Assembly (NCBI GenBank): GCA_021297855.1 | Contig: JAJTHM010000013.1 | Location: 1-33,387 of the forward strand | Direction of reading: 5' to 3' | Origin: Sphingobacteriales bacterium | Lineage (GTDB): Bacteria > Bacteroidota > Bacteroidia > Chitinophagales > JADJOU01 | Length of the DNA: 33,387 bases | Shown: in pieces, positions 9,093 through 17,900 of the stretch | How the letters are laid out: each line of letters opens with the position of its first letter | How positions within the stretch are numbered: the stretch's first letter is position 1 | Position numbers and translations under genes: made by a program | Notes under the pieces: generated by a model | Told to the model about the DNA's origin: nothing | Database searches by the model: none | The model's input: only the letters and a program-made list of their open reading frames with translations

Positions 9093-9149
9093 ATTTTAAG
9101 TGATAAATGTTAAGTTTTAAGTGATAAGTGTTAAGTGATAAGTTTTAAG
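9092..9149 (+). repeat. Left arm, iterated TTTTAAGTGATAA-type repeat
   Basis: A run built from copies of TTTTAAGTGATAAGTGTTAAG and shorter pieces of it, ending 8 bp before the four-helix-bundle gene. Its first 26 bases match the reverse complement of 9525-9550 at 23 of 26 positions, with ten exact bases at each end, so the two runs form an inverted repeat around the gene. Confidence 0.8.
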
Positions 9150-9157
9150 TTATTAGT

Positions 9158-9514
9158 ATGTCGAAAGAAAGTATAATATTAAATAAAAGTTTTGATTTTG
9201 CGCTAAGATCAATTGATTTGTATAAAGTCTTGTTAGCAAAGAATGAGTACGTGCTATCAAAGCAATTTTTGAGAAGTGCCACCAGTATAGGAGCTAATGT
9301 GGAAGAAGCTTTGGCTGGAATTTCGAAGAAAGACTTTACAGCTAAAATGAGTATTTCTTCTAAAGAAGCAAGGGAAACACGTTATTGGTTAAGACTAATC
9401 AAATATGCTTCGATTTCTGAGTTTGATATAGAATCATTGCTAAAAGATTGTGAAGAGTTAATTAAGATATTAACTAAAATCGTTAAGACTAGCCAAGAGT
9501 CAATTATTAAGTAA
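9158..9514 (+). CDS. Four-helix-bundle protein, 23S rRNA IVS/S23 type
   Basis: A 118-residue all-helical protein of the TIGR02436 family, first known from open frames inside intervening sequences of 23S rRNA in Leptospira and Coxiella and structurally related to the Avd accessory protein of diversity-generating retroelements. The family core is visible: KSFDFALRSIDLYK, then LSKQFLRSATSIGANVEEAL, KKDFTAKMSISSKEARETRYWL and a C-terminal helix with LLKDCEELIKILTKIVKTS. Its molecular role is unknown, though related bundles bind nucleic acid. The gene is not in rRNA here but stands alone between ddl and the YiiX-like gene, enclosed by inverted AT-rich repeats that resemble the stem of an IVS. This suggests the gene and repeats moved as a unit. 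Confidence 0.88.
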   Translation: MSKESIILNKSFDFALRSIDLYKVLLAKNEYVLSKQFLRSATSIGANVEEALAGISKKDFTAKMSISSKEARETRYWLRLIKYASISEFDIESLLKDCEELIKILTKIVKTSQESIIK

Positions 9515-9524
9515 AAGCCTTACT

Positions 9525-9550
9525 AAACTTAACACTTAAAACTTAAAATT
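9525..9550 (-). repeat. Right arm of the inverted repeat around the four-helix-bundle gene
   Basis: Reads AATTTTAAGTTTTAAGTG and on to TTAAGTTT on the minus strand, matching the start of the left arm with only three mismatches in 26. It lies 11 bp after the stop codon. Folding the transcript would place the whole gene in the loop of a long AU-rich stem. Confidence 0.8.
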
Positions 9551-9564
9551 TATAACTCTCAAAG

Positions 9565-10170
9565 TTGAAGCTATTTATCTTTTTCCAACTTATTTTTAAC
9601 TTCGAAGAAGGAGATTTACTCTTTCAAGACTGCGACTGTGGAGCTATCTGCGAAGCTATTGAAGATGTCACTCAACTAAATGACAAGAAACGATTTTCGC
9701 ATATGGCTATGGTAGTCTCTGATTCTGGCGAACTCAAAGTGATAGAAGCGAATACAGATGGTGTGCGAATGGTTCTTCTGGATAGTTTTATTTATAGATA
9801 TCAAACCAAGCAAGGTAAGCCCAAAATAGTAGTGGGTCGATGGAAGGAAGATTATCTGCATTGGATACCGAGAGCAGTCGAATATGCTAAACTGAAATTA
9901 GGACTTCCATATGACTATACTTTTGTAGCTAATAATGACGCCTACTATTGTTCAGAGCTGGTCTATGAAGCATTCAAATTTGCCAATATGGAGGAAGATG
10001 TATTCAAAGAAATTCCGATGACCTTTAAGAAATATAAGTCCAAGGAATTTCACCCAGAATTCGTCAAATATTATAAAAAGCAAAAGAAAAAAATACCGCA
10101 AGGTAGGAAAGGTACCAATCCAGCTCAGATTAGTAGATATCATTATTTGACGCTTTATAAGTTGTATTAG
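9565..10170 (+). CDS. YiiX/YebB-like permuted papain-fold protein
   Basis: A 201-residue protein of the permuted NlpC/P60 superfamily (PF05708-like). Members act on amide or thioester bonds, in lipids or cell wall; the substrate here is unknown. The catalytic pair is visible: His46 in RFSHMAMVV and Cys129 in NDAYYCSELVYEAF, in the order of the permuted fold. The family's opening motif EEGDLLFQDCDCGAICEAI is at residues 14-32. Translation probably begins at the TTG at 9565, which gives a short hydrophobic N-terminus (LFIFFQLIFNF) that may be a signal or anchor; no in-frame ATG precedes the family motif. The LuxE-like gene follows after one base, so the two are probably co-transcribed. Confidence 0.8.
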   Translation: MKLFIFFQLIFNFEEGDLLFQDCDCGAICEAIEDVTQLNDKKRFSHMAMVVSDSGELKVIEANTDGVRMVLLDSFIYRYQTKQGKPKIVVGRWKEDYLHWIPRAVEYAKLKLGLPYDYTFVANNDAYYCSELVYEAFKFANMEEDVFKEIPMTFKKYKSKEFHPEFVKYYKKQKKKIPQGRKGTNPAQISRYHYLTLYKLY

Positions 10171-10171
10171 A

Positions 10172-11146
10172 ATGCAAATTGATTTAGCTGAAATTAATGA
10201 TGAAAATTTTAAACGTAAAGCTCTAGATGTTTTCCGATATCAGCGCGAAAATAATCCGATTTACGGCGAATATAGTGCGGCTCTTTTAAAAAGAGAAGTT
10301 CATGATTTCAAGGATATTCCTTTTCTACCCATTAGTTTCTTTAAATCACACCAAGTTTCTTGCTTTCCGAATTCTGAAATGAACTACTTTGAAAGCAGCG
10401 GTACGATTGGTCAATCTAATTCTAGACATTATTATGAAAATCTAGATTTATATCATCAAAGTATCGAACTTGGCTTTAAGTATTTCTTTAAGGATAGAAA
10501 ATATACTATTGTAGGTTTATTGCCCCATTATCTCGAAAGGCAGCACTCATCATTGGTAGCGATGGTTCGGCATTGGATGAAGATGAATGAACAAGAAGAG
10601 TATTTTTATTTACATAACTTATTAGAATTAAACACTAAATTAATAGAACTCCTAACAGCAGGAAAACAAGTACTTCTTATCGGAATCTCTTTTGCCTTAT
10701 TGGATTTTTCTGAAATATTCAAAATTCAAAATTCCCTGCTTGTGCAGACAAGAAAATTAAGCATTATCGAAACCGGTGGAATGAAAGGCTCTAGACCTGA
10801 ACTACCTAAACATGAGTTAGTTTCTACCCTGAAACAAGCCTTCCCTCAGTCTACCATTATCTCTGAATACGGTATGTGTGAATTGTTTTCTCAAGCTTAT
10901 TCAAATGAAGATTTATGGTTTAGCTGCCCGCCCTGGATGAAAGTTCAAGTAGCTGATATTAATGATCCTTTGTCCAATTTAGAGCAGGGAAGAGGTGTTG
11001 CTAAAATTATTGATTTAGCTAATTTAAATTCCTGTTCATTTATCGAAACTCAAGACCTCGTAGAACTCAGAGCAGATGGGCGATTCCAAATTCTAGGTCG
11101 CATGAATCAATCGGATATGAGAGGTTGTAGCTTGATGTATAGTTAG
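10172..11146 (+). CDS. LuxE-like acyl-protein synthetase family protein
   Basis: A 324-residue member of the LuxE/acyl-protein synthetase family, related to adenylate-forming enzymes. Visible landmarks are IPFLPISFFKSHQV, the nucleotide-binding-like YFESSGTIGQSNSRHYY (Ser/Thr/Gly loop near residue 75), IIETGGMKGSRPELPKHEL, ISEYGMCELFSQAY and the C-terminal LVELRADGRFQILGRMNQSD. Bioluminescent bacteria use LuxE to activate fatty acids, but luxCDAB genes are absent and this family is widespread in non-luminous Bacteroidota. A role in activating an acyl group for a sugar or lipid is plausible but not shown. It is tightly coupled to the YiiX-like gene. Confidence 0.78.
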   Translation: MQIDLAEINDENFKRKALDVFRYQRENNPIYGEYSAALLKREVHDFKDIPFLPISFFKSHQVSCFPNSEMNYFESSGTIGQSNSRHYYENLDLYHQSIELGFKYFFKDRKYTIVGLLPHYLERQHSSLVAMVRHWMKMNEQEEYFYLHNLLELNTKLIELLTAGKQVLLIGISFALLDFSEIFKIQNSLLVQTRKLSIIETGGMKGSRPELPKHELVSTLKQAFPQSTIISEYGMCELFSQAYSNEDLWFSCPPWMKVQVADINDPLSNLEQGRGVAKIIDLANLNSCSFIETQDLVELRADGRFQILGRMNQSDMRGCSLMYS

Positions 11147-11327
11147 AATGCGAATATTTTTTTTATAATTATCCAATTCTTGGCGTAACAAAAATATGCG
11201 ATAAGCTTCTATTTAATATAGTTTATACTTATAGTTTTAAATATAGCCATTAACAAGGGGCGTTTTTTGACATTTATTTTTGATAATTTTCAACCTATTT
11301 TTGTAGGGAAAGTTGCCTATTAATCCT

Positions 11328-11335
11328 TAAATTTG
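11328..11335 (+). promoter_or_regulatory. Promoter -7 box before the first large T9SS protein
   Basis: TAAATTTG fits TAnnTTTG, and a TTG lies 24 nt upstream. The box is only 7 bp from the ATG at 11343, so the predicted start site almost coincides with the start codon and the message would be leaderless or nearly so. Alternatively the real promoter is further upstream. Confidence 0.4.
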
Positions 11336-11342
11336 TACCATT

Positions 11343-14300
11343 ATGAAAAGAACTAGACAAATATTATACTTAATCCTAATATTATTTAGCTGTATTTACT
11401 CTGAAGTAAAAGCTACTGGTCTTTCAGGTGCGGCTATCACCTATCAGCTTATTGACACGAATACGGGGCGTTATAAAATCACACTAGAATACTATATGAT
11501 ATGTGCCCATGGTCATTTCTTTGGTACACAAAAAATTAATATTATTGGATCTCCAAGTGTTAGTGAGATGAATGTAATTTTTACAAAAAAGGAAGAAATA
11601 TCGCCTATAGCCCTGCCACCTGATGTTTTAATTCCTGCTAAAACCTTTTGCAATTCTTCTTCTGGACCTTATACATATGGAGGTTATTATAAAAATACCT
11701 ACGAAGGAATTGTCACCGTTGGAAAAAATATTGGTTTTGTCATTTTTGGTTGGTTTGATTGTTGTAGAGATAATGCTATCACTAATGGAAGTAGTCATGA
11801 TGGTTTATTTGTTCAGGCAGGTGTGAATACAAATTTGCTGAACAGTTCACCCATCCATTCTAAACCTGAAATCATACATCTTTATAAGAATAAAGTGAAT
11901 CGCTACAATATGCGCGCTACCGATATTTATGAGCCTAAATCAATTATTGTTGCAGGTCGCATGGTGGTGAGAGATTCTTTTAGCTATGAATTTCTTCCGA
12001 GTTTTACAGCTATGGGATCAAACCCTAATAATGTTGCAAATTTTTTAAACGGTACCTTTACATATAATGCGGGACTTAGCGCTAGTCAATGTTTTTATAC
12101 TACGACACCCATGTCTATAAATCAGTCTTTAGCTCAAGTATTGATAAATCCTGATCGAGATCAACTAGGGCATATGGCCTATTTAGTGCGTGAATATAGA
12201 GCTGTTCCCAATGCAAGTGGAACCGCCTACACGAGAGTTTTAGCTGGTTATACTATGCGCGATGTCGTATTAGGAGCCTTTGGTACAGCGGATCCAATTT
12301 TTTTCGGTGGAATCGTCAAAGATTTATCATCGATAGATACTCTTCATAATAATTATACTGCGGGATCATGTAAACAAGATAATAAAATAGTGTTTAAAGC
12401 AATTGGCGCTCCTTTTCGTCAGCTCCGAATCAAGGATTTGTCCGTCATAGAGCCAAGTATTATTGGCAATTATAAAATGAGTTATACAACTATAACTGGT
12501 AACAATGTGGACACCGCTTATGTGACGATTAGCTATCGTAAAAAGCGTGAAACACCGAGTTTGAATTTCTTGTATGATGCTTATTATGTGAATACGAATG
12601 GAATTATTGTAAGTAACATGATGCCAATAACCGTATTGCCAGGAGTTGGCTTTGTTCAATTAGCAGAAGATTCCCTTTATTATTGTTCTAGCGGCAGTAT
12701 CAAGCTTGATGCTAGTATAGTCGCTGGTGCAAAATGGTCTCCACTGACATCTGTCATCAGCGCGAGTCCAGATTCTTCCATGATAGAGATTGTGCCTACA
12801 GTCGGTAGATGGTATCGCGCAAGTAATTTAACTGCTAATACTGGGTGTAAATTAAATGACAGTGTCTATGTCAAAGTGCAAGCATGTGATACAGTATATG
12901 GCGTGATGTGTGTGGATAAAAACAAAAACTGCCTTTGCGATCCATGGGAGTATAAAATTAAGAATGCTAGTTTTGATGTAAAAGGGGTAACCAACTTATA
13001 TACAGCAACTGTTACCACAGATTCCACAGGTGCATATCACTTCGTCCCACCTTCCCTTAGTAGCTATCATATCGAAAGCGACGGTATGCTTTTTAACTGT
13101 GGGATTAACAACAAAAAGACAAGAGCATTTAGTATGACACTATTTGGAAACAAGAAAGTCGATATTCCAGTCTTAGATAGCGTTGTGATTTCTAAATTTA
13201 CCACTGCTATGCTCGATACCAACTTCTGCCATGGCGATTCAGTTCGCTATCATATGCATTTTTTCAAAAACTATGGTCTTATGCGAGCCATCATGCAATA
13301 TGGCAATGGCAAGTCTGATACTGTGAAAAATTATGTTATTGAATCTGGCTTTAACTCTCATTCTTTTGCCCATAAGTATTCTGGAGGGGGACAATTTACT
13401 GCCAAAATAGTGTTTACTGATTATTTCTATAGTCCAAAAGATAGTGTAATATTCAAGCCTATTTTGTTTTCAAATTGTATGTATGGACAGGTATATATCG
13501 ACGGGAATAAAGACTGCAATTACATTTCATCAGATAAATTACTATCTAGCCATAGACTTGATCTCAAGAATAATGTTACCAGCCAATCGGATATTATTTA
13601 TACTCTACCTAATGGTAGCTATAAGTTGTATTTAAAAAAGGGCCAAGGATATACTTTGAGTAATGCGATTACTATATTATGCAACTCGAATAGCGCAATA
13701 AAGTCCATACCAGCATTTGCCAACGATACGAGCTTAAAAATGGATATACCACTAGATCCACAACCGGTCAACTATATTTTAGTTGTTCAGAAAACTGGAA
13801 GTATAGATAATAATAGAAAATTAGATTTGAATTTGACCTACTCGGGATATTACTTTAGTGATACAGCTATTAAAAAGTATGAAGTAGTGTTGCCTGCTAA
13901 AACTAAGGTAGATGCTATATCGGCCAATGCCACCTATACACAGACAGGGTCAGTCCTTCAAATAATTCAAAACACGGGTACCCAAACCACACTCACATTA
14001 AAATTTGATTCCTTATTGGGTAATGACACCTTATGTTTTTCGACTAAGTTACTTCAGGTATTGCCAGAAAAGGATACAAGCGATAATTACCAATATTTCT
14101 GCCTCAAGGCAGGGGAGGTGGACCTAGCTTTAAATCAAAAACAAGTGAGCATAGCTTCACAAATTAATCATGAAGATTTTCTAAACAAAAATGACGAACT
14201 CATTTATCAAATCAATTTTATAAATAATAGAACAAGTACGGCTAATCATCTACTTATTTCTGATATAATTGATAGCAAATTGGATATGTCTACCTTCAAA

Positions 14301-14840
14301 CTAATAAAACAAAGCCATTCAGGACAGGTACTATTTAGACCAGGGAATGAATTGGTGTTGGCTTACCAAGATATCAATCTACCAGACAGCGCTTCAAATG
14401 ATCGTGCTAGTCGAGGATATGTCATTTTTAGCCTCAAACCGATCGCTAGTTTAGCATTTAATGACCTTATTCGAAATCATGCAGTCATTGTGATAGACTT
14501 TATTCAAAACATACGAACCAATACCACACTGAGTAGATATATAACTAAGCCGACAATTTCCATTCAGGATTTGCGAACTAGCGAATCCTACATTTATCCA
14601 AATCCGACAAGTGACTACCTTTATTTAAGACTAAATACTAAAAATGGAGTCAACAATAGCAGTTATTATCTAGCCAATATACTTGGGCAGCAAATTAAAC
14701 TAGAATCCATTTCTACAAGCTCTAATGATGAAGAAATAAAGTTTGATTTGAACTTAATACAAAATGGAATATACCTTTTGTATAGAAAGGATGGGAATGG
14801 TGAAGTACAATACATTGATAGAGTGAATGTATTGCGTTAA
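11343..14840 (+). CDS. Large secreted T9SS protein, paralogue 1
   Basis: A 1165-residue secreted or surface protein. Residues 1-24 form a signal peptide (hydrophobic LILILFSCIYSEVKA). The N-terminal 450 residues (ITYQLIDTNTGRYKITLEYY, the FDCCRDNAI region, KPEIIHLYKNK) form a conserved domain shared with the next gene. Next come cysteine-bearing segments of the VCVDKNKNCLCDPWEYK and VYIDGNKDCNYISSDK type, which resemble calcium-binding SdrD-B or prealbumin-like repeats. A DUF11-like domain (DLALNQKQVSIASQINHEDF) is at about 920-1060, and a type A sorting domain (YIYPNPTSDYLYLRL through NGIYLLYR) runs from about 1082 to the end. The sorting domain directs export by the type IX system. Adhesion is a guess; no enzymatic motif is seen. 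Confidence 0.85.
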   Translation: MKRTRQILYLILILFSCIYSEVKATGLSGAAITYQLIDTNTGRYKITLEYYMICAHGHFFGTQKINIIGSPSVSEMNVIFTKKEEISPIALPPDVLIPAKTFCNSSSGPYTYGGYYKNTYEGIVTVGKNIGFVIFGWFDCCRDNAITNGSSHDGLFVQAGVNTNLLNSSPIHSKPEIIHLYKNKVNRYNMRATDIYEPKSIIVAGRMVVRDSFSYEFLPSFTAMGSNPNNVANFLNGTFTYNAGLSASQCFYTTTPMSINQSLAQVLINPDRDQLGHMAYLVREYRAVPNASGTAYTRVLAGYTMRDVVLGAFGTADPIFFGGIVKDLSSIDTLHNNYTAGSCKQDNKIVFKAIGAPFRQLRIKDLSVIEPSIIGNYKMSYTTITGNNVDTAYVTISYRKKRETPSLNFLYDAYYVNTNGIIVSNMMPITVLPGVGFVQLAEDSLYYCSSGSIKLDASIVAGAKWSPLTSVISASPDSSMIEIVPTVGRWYRASNLTANTGCKLNDSVYVKVQACDTVYGVMCVDKNKNCLCDPWEYKIKNASFDVKGVTNLYTATVTTDSTGAYHFVPPSLSSYHIESDGMLFNCGINNKKTRAFSMTLFGNKKVDIPVLDSVVISKFTTAMLDTNFCHGDSVRYHMHFFKNYGLMRAIMQYGNGKSDTVKNYVIESGFNSHSFAHKYSGGGQFTAKIVFTDYFYSPKDSVIFKPILFSNCMYGQVYIDGNKDCNYISSDKLLSSHRLDLKNNVTSQSDIIYTLPNGSYKLYLKKGQGYTLSNAITILCNSNSAIKSIPAFANDTSLKMDIPLDPQPVNYILVVQKTGSIDNNRKLDLNLTYSGYYFSDTAIKKYEVVLPAKTKVDAISANATYTQTGSVLQIIQNTGTQTTLTLKFDSLLGNDTLCFSTKLLQVLPEKDTSDNYQYFCLKAGEVDLALNQKQVSIASQINHEDFLNKNDELIYQINFINNRTSTANHLLISDIIDSKLDMSTFKLIKQSHSGQVLFRPGNELVLAYQDINLPDSASNDRASRGYVIFSLKPIASLAFNDLIRNHAVIVIDFIQNIRTNTTLSRYITKPTISIQDLRTSESYIYPNPTSDYLYLRLNTKNGVNNSSYYLANILGQQIKLESISTSSNDEEIKFDLNLIQNGIYLLYRKDGNGEVQYIDRVNVLR

Positions 14841-14949
14841 CAATTATTGCTATTAAGTCATTGGAAAACAATAGTATGTGTGGATAGTAAAATACTTTTT
14901 ATCTAACAAACCCATTTTTTTGATAGTTTTTATTGCTATGTTCATATAT

Positions 14950-14957
14950 TATATTTG
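14950..14957 (+). promoter_or_regulatory. Promoter -7 box before the second large T9SS protein
   Basis: TATATTTG fits TAnnTTTG and lies 36 bp before the ATG at 14994. No TTG is at the ideal spacing. It indicates that the second paralogue can be transcribed separately from the first, 150 bp upstream. Confidence 0.45.
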
Positions 14958-14993
14958 CATTAAACATTTTGAATAACTTAAAAATTAAGTCGT

Positions 14994-17900
14994 ATGAAAG
15001 CCATTAATCAGTTGAAAGTTTATCTTTTAGTCCTTTTTTCCTTCATTTGTTTTCAATACTCTTATGCATCACATTCTGCTGGAGGTTACATCAACTATAG
15101 GTGTGTAGATACGACTGCAGGTCGATATGAAATAACAGTGCATCTTTTTCGAGACTGCAGCGGGATAATGTTTGGTGCCGAGCAAATTCAAGTCATAACA
15201 AGTACTTCTAATACTACTCATGCACTTACACGGATATCTACTAAGGAAGTTACACCTATATGTCAAGTACCCGATGTAACAGTAAGAGCTGCTGCCAACT
15301 GCCCTTCTGGTCCTATCGGAAATATTCAAGGCATAGAAAAAACCATATTTAGAACTAATATCACTCTAGGTAGAAATAAAGGATGGGCATTAATAGGTTG
15401 GGGCACATGCTGCAGACTGAATGTTATTAGTAATATTCAGAATCCTGCTGGTGAAATGTATTGGATTCAAGCGGCTATAAATACGAATCACATAAATTCA
15501 TCACCACTTTATAATTCAGAAGCGGTTAATTATTTATGGGCCAAAAAGGAAAACTGGATTGATTTCTCTGCGAGAGACAGTTTTGATTCTAAATATATTG
15601 TAGTAGGAGGTAGACATATAGTACGAGATTCTTTTGTTTATGAATTTTACACCCCTAACACAGGTCTTGCACCAAACATCAACAATTCTATATTACTGCA
15701 AAATCCATCGGTAAATTTTATTCAAGGATTATCTGCGAATCAATTTCTGAATTCCAATCCAACTATTAATTTGAATAAAAGTGCTGGAATCGCTAGAGTG
15801 GCGCCTAGATTTGAATCGCATAGTGTAGCAGCAGTGGTAGTGAAAGAGTATAGAGCTATTCCTTCGAGCAACGGTATGACCTATAGCCGCGAGTATATTG
15901 GATATACGTGTAGAGATCAGGTTTTTATCACAAAAAGCAGCGGAACTGAAATTTACAGTGAAGGGATTATTGCCGACTCCTCGAATGTGGAATTTATAGT
16001 CAACCCAAATTTAGTGAGAACCTGCAGATCCAAAGGCAACAAGATAGTAATGAAATTTAGTACAACAAGCGGTACTTCCCTAAAAGTTAAGGATGTTTCT
16101 GTTATCAATAATCAAGAAATTTCTAACTACAATTTTAAAGTAACTTCAAAACAATTAGGTAACCAAACCATAGCGTATGTTGAGTTCAAATTTGACAGAA
16201 ACTTCGCAACCTTGGGTTATGAATTTAAAGTGAAGGTGTATCATTGCAATTCTAGTGGTATCAGTGTAGAGAATTACATACCACTAAGTGTTCTATTTAG
16301 TAATGCAACCATTGGATTTGAACAAGATACCCTCCTTTATTGTAGTAATGCTGGCATCGTACCACTTTCATTACCTCTAGCTAAAAAAGTAGGCTGGAAG
16401 TCCAATAATGCCATAGTGAGTTCCGCGAATTTGGATAGTAATTTAGTGAATATCCTACCATCGAACAGTCATTGGATTTATGCGACCAATCTCAAGCATA
16501 GTGAACTTTGCAAAGTCAATGACAGTATATATATTAAGATGGAAACTTGTAATCAAGTAAAAGGGAATATTTACCATGATGTCAATAATAACTGCTCCAA
16601 TGACGCTAGTCTAGACCTTCCAGCTAAAATTCCACTAAATTTAAAGGGAAAGACTTCCAGTTACAATCAAACTATCTACCCAGATAACAATGGCAATTTT
16701 AGTTTTTCTCCTCCTGCATTCAATAACTATACCTTGACAGTCAATAATGTTATTGTCAATTGCAATTCAAAAGTCAATGTATTTGATGTCTATCTCGCGG
16801 ATAGTCCTACTATAGTGAATATAGCTGTGAAGGATTCGCCTAATTTTGTAGGCTATCCAGCAACCCCTATAACCCTAAATTATTGTGTAGGTGAAACGGC
16901 AAGTGCAGAATTTGTTTTGCCATTTGTGAAATCTATGGGTTATGTCAAAGCTAAAATGGACTATGGAAATGGAGAATTTGAAGAGCGAGTTTTAGGAATG
17001 GAACCTATGCAATCGCATCTAGTATTTAATAAAACCTATACTGCGAATGGAAACTACCCTGCTTCGATAAAGATTTACACCTTTGATAATAAGCTGATGT
17101 TTCAGACTGCCATGAACACAATATCAATTAGCTCTTGCCTACAAGCCAAGGTATTTATTGATATGAATGATGACTGCAACCTTGACCAAGGAGATTTACC
17201 AATGTCTGGAACAAACATAGAACTCAAAGATCTTTCCGCAAATCAAAAACAAATTGGCTCGACTAATGCAGATGGAATCGCCTCCTTTTACGTAAAGAAT
17301 GGTGTTCAGTATAACTTATCTAATGCAAATATTATAGGTTGTAATCAAGATAAAAAAGATCTAACCTTTAATTTTCCAAATCTAGATACTAACTATCAGT
17401 TAAATCTGCCCTTAGACAAATATAAAATTATTCCGACGGTAGATGCAAGTATAGACATTTTAAATAATAATTTTGAGCACTGTATCAATTCTCAAAGAAA
17501 CTTCACTGTAAAAGTTACAAAATCCATAGGAAATGTATCTATGAAACTTCTTTGTAATGATGGACAAGAATATACAAAGGATTTGCCATTTGAAGAAGGT
17601 ATATATACATATAGTTACGCTCATACCTTTACCAATAAATTTATTGGAACTGTAAAAGTTAGATTTTTTCATGGTTCCGATTTAATACATGATGTAACGA
17701 GTAATGATTTTGTACAATTGCTTTGTAGAAACTTCAAAGCCTATAGAGATGTCAACGAAAATTGCATTTTTGATAATGAGCAACTTATGGCGTATCTGAG
17801 ATTCAAGATATCTAATCTATCTAAGTCTACTGTAATGTACGCATTTTCAAAAAATAATGGTGACATAAGGTTAAAGTTAACTGAAAACGATCATTACAAA

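Noticed and set aside
10172-11146. Bioluminescence (lux) gene
   Set aside because: LuxE-like proteins are common in non-luminous Bacteroidota and there is no luxA, luxB, luxC or luxD nearby.
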